Assembly: GCA_027604185.1 (NCBI GenBank)
Contig: JADGKB010000080.1
Span: 1 to 64,000, forward strand
Direction of reading: 5' to 3'
DNA from: Boothiomyces macroporosus
Lineage: Eukaryota > Chytridiomycota > Chytridiomycetes > Rhizophydiales > Terramycetaceae
DNA length: 64,000 nt
The notes beneath the pieces were generated by a model that saw nothing but the letters and a program-made list of their open reading frames with translations, did no database searches and had not been told where the DNA came from. The position numbers were made by a program, and so were the translations under genes. Each line of letters begins with the position of its first letter. The first letter of the stretch is position 1. This document shows, piece after piece, positions 11,461 to 22,009 of this stretch.

Positions 11461-11903
11461 TAAATCTAATTGTCTTACTGAATTAACTGTCCAGAAATTC
11501 TCCTGTCTGTTCAACCAATCAAAGCCGGTTCTACAAGCCACTACCCTATAAACTTTGATTTCTGAGCGAAAATTCTTTGAGTTTTCACAAGCAGCTTCAT
11601 GAAGTCAAATTACTACTGCCTCAATTATTGGGTATGTGGTGCTAAAGTTGTTTAAGACTAAAGGGCTATGCTTATAGCGCGAACATGTTAGTAGTATAGG
11701 GTGGCCTAATTACTGGTGTGTTCGGCAACGGCCTACAATCCTAAAAATTTAATTCATTTATCCGAGTGGATAGTTGCATCATTGTTTATTGTATCAAGTA
11801 TCCAGTTTGCAATGTTTTCTTGGTTATAGAATCTTTTGCTTTTTGGTCAAACTTTTCATGGGCAATTTCTTTATTTGTCCCCGAACTACAAGGGACTTTG
11901 TGC
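11461..11903. other. convergent intergenic region
   Basis: 443 bp between the 3' ends of the cytochrome b5 and gamma-glutamyltransferase genes. It is unusually long for a tail-to-tail gap here. Plus-strand frames starting near 11766 overlap the transferase gene antisense and look like shadows. I found no RNA structure I could support. Confidence 0.4.
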
Positions 11904-13722
11904 TCAATAAGCAGAGGCTTGACCATTCTTTCTTTCATCTCCAGCCCCAAGAATCAACCCACTAGGCAATCTTTTCAAAGACGAGACACAAGAGGTATAG
12001 ACAGTTGGTTTAAGCTTTTTGATTTCATGCCCTCTTTCTCGTAACCCTTCTTCGACTTCTTTTGGGATAAACGACTCAATTTCTACTTCGTCTGGAAGTA
12101 GTTGATGGTGCACACGAGGTGCCATCACTGCTTCATAAGCAGTACTATCCAAGTCAATCATGCGAATAATAGACTGAGCAGTTGATGTAGTAATGTGCGA
12201 GCCTCCACTGGCTCCACTTACAATAAATACTTTTCCATCTTTTTCAATGATAACTGGGGCGGAGGATGATTGTGGTCTTTTCCCAGGATGAACATAGTTG
12301 TACGGGGATGGGGCCAATCCAAAAGAGTTACTAACACCAGGAATGGAAAAGTCATCCTAGTATTAATTATACTTGCCATTTCATCGTTTAATACAATTCC
12401 AGTGACTGGATCGACCACTTTGGAGCCAAACAATAAATTAACTGTGGAGGTCAAGGCAACAGCATCACCTTCCTTACTCAAGATAGACATGTGCATCTAA
12501 ATTAGAAATATTTACTGTCCCATGATTACCAGTATTTTCAAATTCAGGGTTATAATATTCAACAGGAAACGTGCGTGTCTAAAGTTAGAGTCTATATACA
12601 TCATCAATCTTTTTGTATAGTTCTCTTCCATTTTGCTTGCTGCTAAAGTAATTCGCAATACTGGTGATGTTTCTATAGATTGGCTATGGTTACGGAAAGT
12701 TACATCAATTGGATCCCCATAGAAGCCGCGTTCGGCATAGCCATGCTTTAGTGCTTCAACTAAACGATGGGTATTAAGTGGGTTCAGTTTATCAAACTCG
12801 CTATAGTTTTCTATAACGTTTAACACTGACAGTAAAACAGCTCCACTAGCTGGCGGTGGTGCACTAACTACTTTCAGTCCTCTATACGATCCAATTAGCG
12901 GCTGGGACTCCTTTGCTTTATAGTTTTGGAAATCTTCATGAGTTACAATTCCGCCAGTCCTATTTATAGTCTTTATCAATTCATCAGCAATCCACCCGTT
13001 ATAAAACACATCTGCACCCTCATTGGCAATCGATTCCAAAGTTCTTGCAAACTCTGGTCTTTTTAACCAGTCTCCTTCAACTAATAGTTTTCCATTTGGT
13101 GCCAACAGCTTTTGAAGAATGGGATCCTTTTCAATTTCGGCTTTTGTGCTTTTGGTTTTCGCTTCAAATGCCTTGTTTACCCTAAATCCGTTCCTAGCAA
13201 TCTCTATTGATGGTTGAAACAATCTCTTCCAAGGTAATTTTCCAAATTTCCTGTGTGCAAGCTCCAATCCACGTAGTTCACCCGGCACAGCAACTGATAA
13301 CCCACCTAATTGAGCCGACATTGGATCTTTTACAAACATATTGGTAAATGCAGCAGCAGGAGCCTCTTCTCTAAAGTCGAATACTGTTGTTTCTCCATTT
13401 GCTGCTCTATGCACCATAAATCCTCCACCACCGATTCCAGAAGCGTAAAAGTTTACAGTTCCAATGCAAATACAAGTGGCTACTGCTGAATCTATAGCTG
13501 ATCCACCGTCTTTCAACACGTTTACTCCTACTTCAGAACACAGCTCGTGCTCAGTAGCAACTACTCCGTTGTATCCTCTGGCTGATATTTAGTTCCAATT
13601 TACCTTCTGATGTTTTCTTGAACGACGCAAAACCAGTGTACAGTACTGCGTTAGTTTAAATTACTGAATATGACTGCTGCGAATAATAGAACCTGGATCC
13701 GTTTTCTGTTGAACCTAGGCAT
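11904..13722 (-). CDS. gamma-glutamyltransferase (membrane-anchored)
   Basis: Seven exons: 13722-13665, 13645-13604, 13581-12704, 12683-12600, 12578-12516, 12496-12377, 12356-11904. Introns are 19, 22, 20, 21, 19 and 20 nt; 566 codons (565 aa). A short basic cytosolic tail and one signal-anchor helix (about residues 9-25) lead to the lumenal or extracellular catalytic domain. The large-subunit motif GYNGVVATEHELCSEVG and the catalytic junction GNHGT-MHMS are present, with the nucleophile Thr at the autocleavage site. FGSKV and the C-terminal GAGDERKNG also fit. The enzyme cleaves glutathione and conjugates. The last intron starts GC rather than GT and restores the conserved NDEM-DDFS junction, so this is a real GC-AG intron. 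Four of the exons are shorter than 130 bp. Confidence 0.93.
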
Positions 13723-13831
13723 TTGTCTTTGCTTCAGTTCCATAGATTTTTCCATTGTTGGGCAAAAAGGCTGTTCAGTAAGTTACCTTATGACTTTAGG
13801 CCGCAAAAATAAGTTACGCACATTTATTTTT

Positions 13832-14480
13832 TTAATTTAAAACAATAGAAAGCAAGAAAATAAAATATGATGGGGCGGTGAAAATAGCGCTGTTTGTGGT
13901 AGTTGTAGCTGCAGGCGCGATTGTCGCAGTTCTGGCGGCTGTTGTAGTGGTGGTGGTGGTAGTAGTTGCATTGGTAGAGTTTGAAGGTGCGGAACCAAAC
14001 ACACGTCCATTCGAACCAACGTTAATATCAGCAGTAGCAATTACATTTTGTGATGCCACGTGATACAATCGGAATTGATTGAAATCCTTGTAGCTGGCAT
14101 AGTTCCCAACGCTTGTAATAAATTGGAATACAGCTCCACCAGAGGCACTAGTAACTTGGGTGTTGCTTAATGTAAGCCCATCAGAGCCATCCTTTGGTCC
14201 ATTGATCTTTCCTCCCACCCATGTGCATGTCAACAAGGAGTTCATGGTAAAGTCTTTGCTTAATTGAAACTACAATCAAATAAATGCTTACACTACATCC
14301 ATCAACAATGGTAATTGACCCAGACACAGCAGGATCGATTGATTGGTTTCTAAAAGTAATTGTACCAGGGCTTGGGTTGAGTGTGACGGTAACCGTCTGG
14401 CCAGAATATGGGTAGTTTGTTTTATCACAGAGTGAGTAACTGGCAGCAAGAGGGACTAGCGCAAGAAGTGTAGCCTTCAT
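13832..14480 (-). CDS. small secreted GPI-type protein, family copy A
   Basis: Exons 14480-14292 and 14269-13832, with a 22-nt intron (14270-14291); 208 aa. A signal peptide is followed by YSLCDKTNYPYSGQ, a central DGC motif just before the intron, then LTCTWVGG and the block KDFNQFRLYH. A Thr/Ala-rich stretch with nine Thr in a row precedes a C-terminal hydrophobic tail without a charged end. That order is typical of a GPI-anchored surface protein with an O-glycosylated stalk. The three conserved Cys are shared with copy B. I do not recognise a named family, and function is unknown. Confidence 0.82.
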
Positions 14481-14509
14481 TATTTTTGAAAAAAGAAATA
14501 TTTCTGCGC

Positions 14510-14517
14510 TATTTATA
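14510..14517 (-). promoter_or_regulatory. probable TATA box of GPI-type copy A
   Basis: On the minus strand this reads TATAAATA, about 30 bp upstream of the ATG at 14480. The position suggests transcription starts close to the ATG. Confidence 0.45.
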
Positions 14518-14622
14518 CCAGCCACTAGTGTAGTGGTGCAATCAGAACCGTTTTGGAAACCGATAGCCATAAAAAATAAGGAAGAGCGGCGAACGCATGT
14601 CTTTATTTTTTTATTAATGAAA

Positions 14623-15259
14623 CTAGTTGCCGAGTGAATTTAGCAAAAGAACTGCATATGCGATCCAAAAGCTGCTTTGAATTGCATTGTTTTTGGTTGG
14701 TGTCGCGACAGCTGAATTAGCAGTTGCAGTAGCTACGGATGTGGTGCTTGTTGCATTTGGGGCAGAACCAACAACTCTGGTACTAACCCCGACAGTGATA
14801 TCAGCAGTCGCGATCACAGTCTGCGAATCTCTGTGGAATAACCTGAATTGGTTGAAATCCTTGAAACTGACAAAATTTCCAGCTGAAGTTACAAATGGAA
14901 ATATAGAGCCAGCAGACCCACTCGTTACTGGGGAGGTGCTAAGGGTGATGCCATCGGATCCATCTTTAGGCCCATTTATTTGACCACCGTACCAATAGCA
15001 AGTCAAGCCCGAATTTAGAGTAAAGTCACTGCTCAGTTGAATCTAAGGTTATCATAAATGGTACATCACAACCGTCCACAATAGAAACGGACCCAGAGAC
15101 ACCTGTTTGCACCGTTTGATTGTTGATTTGAACCCCAACAACTGTAGGAACAAGTTTGATGCTAATAGACTGTCCAGCATACGGATAGTTTGTCTTATCA
15201 CACAGAGAGTAGCTTGCAACAATTGATGCCAGGAACGAAAGAGTTGTAATCGCCACCAT
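14623..15259 (-). CDS. small secreted GPI-type protein, family copy B
   Basis: Exons 15259-15065 and 15042-14623, with a 22-nt intron (15043-15064) directly after the DGCD motif, the same place as in copies A and C; 204 aa. Signal peptide, YSLCDKTNYPYAGQ, LTCYWYGGQINGPKDG, KDFNQFRLFH and a C-terminal hydrophobic tail parallel copy A closely. The Thr run of copy A is replaced by a shorter Ala/Thr/Val-rich linker. Tandem arrangement, same strand and shared intron site show local duplication. Surface localisation is inferred from the signal and tail. Confidence 0.82.
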
Positions 15260-15320
15260 TTTTTAGGAAAGAAATTTACACCGCCTTAACTTGGATTTAC
15301 AATAGTTTATTTTCTTATAT

Positions 15321-15909
15321 TCAAAAGAGCAGGCAAGCGAACAAGATTCCAGGGAACATTAAATATTTCGGGGCAACGTCTTGGGATTTAGTTGTATTGC
15401 TAACGTCTGGTGAAACCACAGAAGATTTCGGAATAGGGAGATCTGCCGTTGCAATCAATGACTGGGTAGTAACTTCAAATAGTCTGAATTGATTAAAGTC
15501 ATTGTAGCTGACAAAACTGCCAGCACTGAGTTAGATCAAACTTACTCTGTAATAAATGGAAAAGTATAGTTGAACGGACCAACATGAGGGTCCGCAGTGA
15601 CGTTTGATAATTTGATGCCGTCAGAGGATCCTACATTACCTCCATACCAAACTGCTGAAAGAACAGCCGCCATTTGGAAGTTGGTTGCTTGAAACTATCA
15701 TTAAGATAACGTACATGGCACCCATCTAGAACGGTAATGTTTCCAGATACTTTTACGGGAATAGGCTGTTTATTCCAAGTGATTATTTGGGTCGCAGTAG
15801 GCACGATCGGTATAACTACAGTTTGACCTTTAAACGGATAGTTGTTTTGGTCACAGAGAGAGTAAGCAAGTGCAAGATTTAAATATAGCAGTGAGATTAA
15901 GCTGTACAT
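15321..15909 (-). CDS. small secreted GPI-type protein, family copy C (diverged)
   Basis: Exons 15909-15715, 15694-15546 and 15525-15321; introns are both 20 nt (15695-15714, 15526-15545); 182 aa. It keeps the signal peptide, YSLCDQNNYPFKGQ, the DGC motif before intron 1, WYGGNVGSSDG and NDFNQFRLFE. The C-terminus ends in a hydrophobic tail FPGILFACLLF. The second intron is absent from copies A and B. It is the most diverged member, lacking the Cys of the LTC motif. The start at 15909 is the first true ATG; the frame is open a little further upstream. Confidence 0.8.
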
Positions 15910-16274
15910 CAAAGTCGGAAAGATTTCATTTTAATTTGTTTGCCATCAGCGTCTGGTCCTGTCAGTGCAAATTGAAATTAATATATTGACAAGGAGAAAT
16001 GATTTCGCTATTGTATGAACCAATGCGCATACAGTGAGCCAGTATCATGCAAATCAAATCACAACAAGTGGAAATTAATGTGTGGTAATAAGCAAGCAAA
16101 GTACACAAAGTCAGCTTTGAAACTGTTATAATTCAAGATCGAATGACTTGGAATTTCATGTCACATTCCCTCCACGACAGTTGACTGCATTGTTTCAAGC
16201 ATCACAACACTTGAACACATGCGTATAAACAAAGCCACACTTGAGATAAATTGAAGAATAATGCATTCAAACCA
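15910..16274. other. divergent intergenic region, GPI copy C and ceramidase
   Basis: 365 bp holding the promoters of two divergent genes. AT-rich, no frame with coding character, no repeat noted. Confidence 0.45.
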
Positions 16275-17162
16275 ATGTTCCTAAAACTACAACGAAATTT
16301 AACCAGTCACTCACACGGACAATTCTGGCCCAATCCTACTGTAACAATTATCTAACCCTAGTCATCTGTCGATTGGTGCGAAATAAACTACGAAGTCACA
16401 ATGTTCCTAGCGGAATATTACAATTCACTTTCTTCGCTTGCAATGGCATTTGTTGGCCTACTCGGCTGTTATTTGCATCCTTGGGCTGAAACTAGATTCA
16501 AAGTAGCATTCCTATGTACATCTGTTGTCGGTTTGGGAAGTGTAGCATTCCATGGGACTCTGTCGAAATTCACACAAGCACTGGATGAAGTGCCAATGCT
16601 GTATTCAGCCCTAGCGTTTACTTATATCACCATGTGTCAAAGGTACAAACTTGGTCTTTCGTTGAGAAGGCTGCTTGCTGTTTTGTTGGTACTCCATGCT
16701 GCCATCACAACATACTTGACTACAGCTTTCGAAGGCGAATGGCAGTTTACTCTATTCCATATTTCCTTTGCATCCGGTGAAGTATTCGCCTTGTATCAAA
16801 CAATAATCATTTACAGAAAACATAAACAGATTGCATACAATCGCCAGTTTACCAGGTTGTTTGAGTTGGGTATTGGTATGTATGCTCTGGCGTTTGCTTG
16901 TTGGTTTACCGATATGCTTGGATGTGAATACTTGGAACCCGCATATGGTCACTCAGTTACTGGATTCAACCCACAATTCCACGCCTTGTGGCATGTCTGT
17001 GTTTCTATTGGCTTGTATTTGATGGCAATCTTTGCTCTTTATGACAGAATGTCAAGTAGATTGTTCAAGAACCAGCTGGGAATCGGATTCTTTGGAATGA
17101 TTCCTTTCATCAGACTCAATGTCTCCCCAGATAATCAAGATCTGAAGCAAGTAAGGTTTTAA
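16275..17162 (+). CDS. alkaline ceramidase
   Basis: Exons 16275-16340 and 16362-17162, separated by a 21-nt intron (16341-16361); 288 aa. The first small exon and the junction restore the family N-terminus: GQFWPNPT then SSVDWCEINYEVT, the loop that binds Ca2+ in alkaline ceramidases. Without it the longest frame starts at an internal Met (16401). Seven membrane segments follow. Metal ligands and catalytic residues appear in SVAFHGTLSKFTQALDEVPM and HALWHVCVSIG. The enzyme hydrolyses (phyto)ceramide to sphingoid base and fatty acid in the ER or Golgi. Its stop is 16 bp from that of the convergent carrier gene. Confidence 0.93.
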
Positions 17163-17178
17163 AATAAAGATACCCCAA

Positions 17179-18311
17179 TTATTTATTTGACGATTCAAGT
17201 TGTTCTGTTGAACCAGAATCCTGAGCAACTTCGACTATTGTATTTGCAGATTGGTTCTGTTCTAAATCTGGCTTGAATTTTTTCAACCAATTTTGGAATA
17301 GGGTAACCAATAGAGTGCCTACAAACAACTGTTCCGCGTGGTAGACCAAGAGTGGGATTGACAAAATACCCAGTGCTGGGTTACCAACAAAAATCAAGTT
17401 GATTAGCGGTATCCCTAGAGCTACTGTTTTAGTTGCACCACACATCACAATAGCAATGGAGTCTTCAGGTGTGAACTTGAACGCAGGTATTCTTGAAACA
17501 GCGAAGCAGATGAATGAATAGAGAGAAAACTGACTGACTTGAATAAAGAATATAAGCACCAGAGAGACTATTGAAACACTGCCAAATACATCTTTTTCAG
17601 AAAAAGTATCACAGAATACGCTCCAAACAAGCACCAGAAGCATACTGCTGTTTAGAATGGCAAAGTTCACATACCGCTGAGCAATTTTGACATGCTTTGC
17701 GAAAAAGTGCTGAATCAGTTGTCCAACTATTACAGGAATAATGACCGTTTCCAACAGATTAAGGAATATTGAAGCAAAGTCCACAGACCCACCATTGGCA
17801 TCAAGACCTAGCAAGAATATAATCAATGGCGGAGATACGAATACACCTAATATCGATCCAATTACGGCATTTACTAAAGAAGCAGCTTCATTTCCGCCAG
17901 CGGTTTTTGTCATTAGTACATTTGAAGAGATAGTAGTGGGGCATGAACAGCAAATCACAATACCTCCCATTAGCAAAGATTACCTCTAATTAGATTGGCG
18001 TCAAAAGCTGCCAATGCTAACAGTTTCCCTAGCCCATAGCCAAATGCTGGTATAAAGACCAAACTGATGCCCTGCACAATCAAAATAAGCTGCCAGTAAA
18101 TAAGAGCATCAGTCAACGCTTTAGTTTTCAACGAAAGTCCGGACAGCAAAAAGATAATAATTATACAACCATATGATACTGTATATTCAGAGTGGATAAT
18201 TCCCTTCTTTTTTCCCAATTCCGGAAATGCAGCTGCTAATAATATGACGATTATCAATCCAAGAATGAACCAGTGCTTTAGTAATCCATTGTATACATCT
18301 TTAATTTTCAT
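17179..18311 (-). CDS. SLC10A7-like (bile acid:sodium symporter family) membrane carrier
   Basis: Exons 18311-17984 and 17963-17179, 20-nt intron (17964-17983); 370 aa. About ten hydrophobic segments. The family motif around CCSCPTTISSNVLMTKTAGGNEA spans the region just after the intron and matches the SLC10A7 group, as does LSGLSLKTKALTDAL near the N-terminus. In yeast and animals this group influences calcium homeostasis and glycosylation, probably at the plasma membrane or secretory pathway. Start 18311 aligns with family N-termini; another in-frame ATG at 18386 would add 25 residues. The C-terminus is a short hydrophilic Gln/Ser-rich tail. Confidence 0.88.
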
Positions 18312-18695
18312 ATTTTTAAAAGTGGAAAAAGTTGAAACACTGGTGCAATTGATGCGGATATACCGCACAGATTGGTAATTTATCATCACCTACCGTTTTC
18401 ATGGTGATTAGGTTACTCTATGGATGGTAATGCAGAAAGCTCAAACTAATTCTTGCTCATTTTCAGGTTTTCGTACCAACAACATTCGCTTTCAAGGAAA
18501 TTTATCCTCAATTACTAGAGTTATTAGCAGTTTATTAAGTCTTTCAATGTGAACCAGCTAAAGCCCATTAGAAATCATTCAACTGTCGAGAATAAAATGC
18601 CGCTCTCATACCACTGTGTTTATCCATTCAACTTAAAAATTTACATCAAAGTTGCTGTGGTGCAAATTTGAAATTATTTTTTTTGTTTTTGCAAA
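18312..18695. other. divergent intergenic region, SLC10-like gene and ESF1
   Basis: 384 bp with promoters for both directions; T-rich tracts before the ESF1 ATG. Nothing else seen. Confidence 0.45.
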
Positions 18696-20556
18696 ATGGA
18701 CGAAAGATTTAGCAAAGTACATACAGACCCAAGGTTCAGGAAGCCAAAAAAGGATGCAAACAAGATTGCCTTGGACGAGCGTTTTTCTGGGATGCTTAAA
18801 TCAAAGGAATTCGGCTCCAAAGCCAAGGTTGACAAGTATGGTAGAAAACAAGAATCTTCAGTCCCAAAAGACTTGAAAAGATTTTATAAATTGGAAGAAG
18901 AGGAAGAGAGTAGCGGGGATGAACCAAGGCCAGATTTGGCCAGAGGTGAAGGTTTGGAAGAATCCAGCGAAGAAGAATCTGAATTGGAAGAAGAAGAAAT
19001 TGAAGAAGTGGATGAAGGTATCTGGGCAGATGAAGAAATTCCAACTGGAGACGAAACACACAGATTTGCAGTAGTAAACTTGGATTGGGATCATGTTAAA
19101 GCCAAAGATTTGTATAAAATCTATGATGGCTTTAAACCAACCAAAGGATACATCAAAAAGGTTACCATTTATCCTTCTGAATTTGGGAAAGAAAGAATGG
19201 CCCTGGAAGCAGTGCAAGGACCGCCTTCTTCTGTTTTCGTTCCAAAGGGAAAAGAAGGTAGAAAAGTCAAGGATGATGAAGGTAAAGATTTCAATATGGC
19301 GGCTCTAAGAAAATACCAAATGGAGCGATTGCGATATTATTACGCAGTTTGCGAATGTGATTCTGTCGATACTGCACGTGCAATCGTTAAAGCTTGTGAT
19401 GGATCAGAGTTTGAATCATCGGGCAACTTTTTTGATTTACGCTATATTCCAAATGATATGGAGTTTGACGACGAGCCGCATGATGAAGCTACAGAGCCTC
19501 CAGCCGCATACGAACCAGTGGAATTTGTCACTCAAGCATTACAACACTCTAATGTAAAATTAACATGGGACGCTGAGGATCCAGAGAGAACCAGAACCAC
19601 AAAAAGAAAGTTTACTAAAGATGAAATCAAGAAAATGGATTTTGATGCCTACTTGGCATCGGATTCTGAAGATGAAGTCGATGAAGATTTGAAAAACAAA
19701 TACAAAGCTTTGTTGGGGGATGATGATGAACAAGATGAAGGTGAAGAAATGGAAATTACTTTTGCTCCTGGTCTTTCTGAAAAAGCTGCAAAGAGATTGG
19801 AAGAGATCAAGGAAGAAAAGGTACATGTAACTTGAACGTAGGAAAGAGCAAATGAAACTGTATTCGAAGCCAACCTCAGAAAGCAAAGGGAAAAGAAAAA
19901 AGCAAAGAAAGCCGCTCAAAACCAAGCTGAAGAAGGTTGAATTGCTTTAACAATAGAATCTGAAAGTGAAAGAGATGACTTGGATGATCCATTCTTTCAG
20001 CATGACTTTGGCTCTGACTTTGATGAACCTAAAGTAGAAAAGAAGAGCAAGAAAGCTGAAAAGAAAAAGATGGACAAGCAAGAAAGACTTGAAAAAGCTA
20101 AATCGAGAGCAGAGCTAGAGTTGTTGATGTTGAATGAAGATAATAAGGTTGCTGGGGATCACTTTTCCGCAAAGGACGTGATTAAAGCTGAGAAATCTAA
20201 AAATAAGAAACAAAAAAAGAAGCAGCTCAAGAAATTAGCCAATTTAGAAACTCAAGACGATTTCCAAATGGATTTGAGCGATCCTCGTTTCTCATCCCTC
20301 ATTACCGACCACGAATTCTTTATTGATCCTACAAAGTCAAAGTAATCATTACTAATCTAGTTTCAAAATGACAAAGACAATGAAAGATATATTATCAAAG
20401 AAAAGAGAAGCAAACGCACATGCTGAACCTACCAATGAGAACTATGTTGATCAAAAATCGAAAGAAAAGATTGAATTATCGCATTTGGTTGACTCTGTGA
20501 AACGAAAAAGTTCAAATGTGACAAAAGGTCAGGGAAAACGTACAAAATTAGCTTAA
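18696..20556 (+). CDS. ESF1: pre-rRNA processing protein Esf1
   Basis: Four exons: 18696-19820, 19842-19935, 19957-20341, 20361-20556; introns of 21, 21 and 19 nt; 600 codons (599 aa). The start MDERFSKVHTDPRF matches the Esf1 N-terminus. An acidic stretch precedes the central domain with FAVVNLDWDHVKAKDLY, and the end has SDPRFSSLITDHEFFIDPT. The last intron follows at TKSN-FKMTKTM. The final exon looks like an independent 62-codon gene if unspliced, but the frame and the family C-terminus (FK.TK.M, then Lys-rich) make it part of ESF1. Nucleolar factor for early 18S rRNA maturation. Confidence 0.93.
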
Positions 20557-20564
20557 TATATTTA

Positions 20565-20624
20565 TCTATCATTGATCTTGAGTGGTAAAATTGGTCTATC
20601 ATTGATCTTAGAGTGGTAAAATTG
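20565..20624. repeat. direct duplication of ~29 bp at the end of the GT32 gene
   Basis: Two near-identical units, 20565-20593 and 20595-20624, begin TCTATCATTGATCTT and end GTGGTAAAATTG; they differ by one inserted base. The second unit contains the last codons and stop of the minus-strand GT32 gene. Confidence 0.8.
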
Positions 20625-21498
20625 TTTTTTCAAGTTTCTTTGTTCGCCTCCTTTTGATCCACTTGTACACTAAAAAACAACAAAGAATCCAAATCCACAT
20701 TCGCAAGATTTTCCAAACAAAGAATATAACAAAAGAGTCCCACTGGTGCCAGGAATTTCCTTCATAGTGTTTGAAATGCTTTTTGGCACTTTCAGAGTAT
20801 AGCTCTGGATCCAACACGAACACGTCAGAATGGCTATTCAAATATGACCCAAATTGCATATTAAGGTACATTGGCCCAGTTGAAAAAAACACTGTTGCAT
20901 AAGGCAAAATGAAACTGTGGTCCCAGTATTTCAAGTTTCTGATTAGTTGTAGAAAGAATGGGTGATTTGGTTTAGCCATCAACACATCATTTGAAAATCC
21001 GATCGGTTTAGTTTTGGGTATAACCGCGCCATAGTACAACAGATTATCTATTCTGTTTTCTGAGCATCCAACATCCAAGTCTAAATATACACCTCCAAAA
21101 TGATATATAATGAAATATCTTAACGCATCTGCTCTTTGAATCGGATACTTGTATCCATCAAAAGTTGAAAGAAAGAAAGGATAGTTGGTTTTTATGAATT
21201 CTCGTCCTTTTTTATCTGTCCACAGCTTGTATTCCCAATCCGGGTATATCGTCCTGCATTGATTGACAGGGTTCTGCCATTTTTCAGGGATGGTTTCGTT
21301 CTTCCAAGTCTGATGGATGATTTTCGGTATTAATTGACTAGAATATCCGGGATGTGTTGAAACTGAATATGATTTCCAGATCGCATCCGCCCACAAATAC
21401 TCGAACTTTAGGTAAACGAAATAGTATAGATACACAAATAATATGAATACAGGTAGGATATATTTGCGGCTTTTCTTTGTGGATCGGAAGATTTTCAT
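20608..21498 (-). CDS. GT32 mannosyltransferase, MIPC synthase catalytic type (Sur1/Csh1-like)
   Basis: Single exon, 296 aa. N-terminal signal anchor (residues ~14-32), then a GT32 domain beginning IPKIIHQTWKNE. The DxD metal site is in GGVYLDLDVGCSEN. The block FFSTGPMYLNMQF and two C-terminal membrane helices (about 250-280) followed by a basic KRRRTKK tail are typical of the Sur1/Csg1 group, which adds mannose to inositolphosphoceramide in the Golgi. Och1-type enzymes lack the C-terminal helices, which favours the Sur1 assignment. A regulatory Csg2 partner is not in the window. It is convergent with ESF1, 51 bp apart. Confidence 0.88.
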   Translation of the reverse strand: MKIFRSTKKSRKYILPVFILFVYLYYFVYLKFEYLWADAIWKSYSVSTHPGYSSQLIPKIIHQTWKNETIPEKWQNPVNQCRTIYPDWEYKLWTDKKGREFIKTNYPFFLSTFDGYKYPIQRADALRYFIIYHFGGVYLDLDVGCSENRIDNLLYYGAVIPKTKPIGFSNDVLMAKPNHPFFLQLIRNLKYWDHSFILPYATVFFSTGPMYLNMQFGSYLNSHSDVFVLDPELYSESAKKHFKHYEGNSWHQWDSFVIFFVWKILRMWIWILCCFLVYKWIKRRRTKKLEKTILPL

Positions 21499-22009
21499 TG
21501 TTGGTTATTATTTTTATGGACGCATTATATTTGATGTTTGTTTGATGGCCCGCGTCGTTCTTGTTTTGACCTAACTGAATAAACCAATACAAGTCGCTCA
21601 TAGCCATTGAAATATAATGTTATCGACAGAATATTGGAATCAAACAATTGTTGATGGGGACAGTCTAAAGCAATTTACTTTGTAGATCGAATATGATGTT
21701 TGGTTTTGATGATATTTTGTATTGCTTTCTGGATCCCATGCAATAATCTAACAATCACTTTCCCAGATTAGCCAGTTCGAAATAGCACTCATTCGCTTTC
21801 AAGTCCTACTTGCGGTTATGTTGCCCAAAAACCTGCGTACATATTGTTTCAATCAACTACATTTTTAGCTGGGATGGAAATACTCACACCGATATTTAGC
21901 CTTCAAAAATCGGCGAATATCCACCGAGCGGCTTGGCTTGTAAGCACCAAGGGAGTCAGCACTAAAAAGCAATATAAATATCACAAAAGGTCCTCGCAGT
22001 AAAATTAAA
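21499..22009. other. divergent intergenic region, GT32 gene and ABC transporter
   Basis: 511 bp. An ATATAAAT element about 38 bp before the transporter ATG is a plausible TATA box. No further gene seen. Confidence 0.45.

Noticed and set aside
20368..20556. Independent 62-codon gene after ESF1
   Set aside because: A 19-nt GT-AG intron joins it in frame to ESF1 and rebuilds the family C-terminus.
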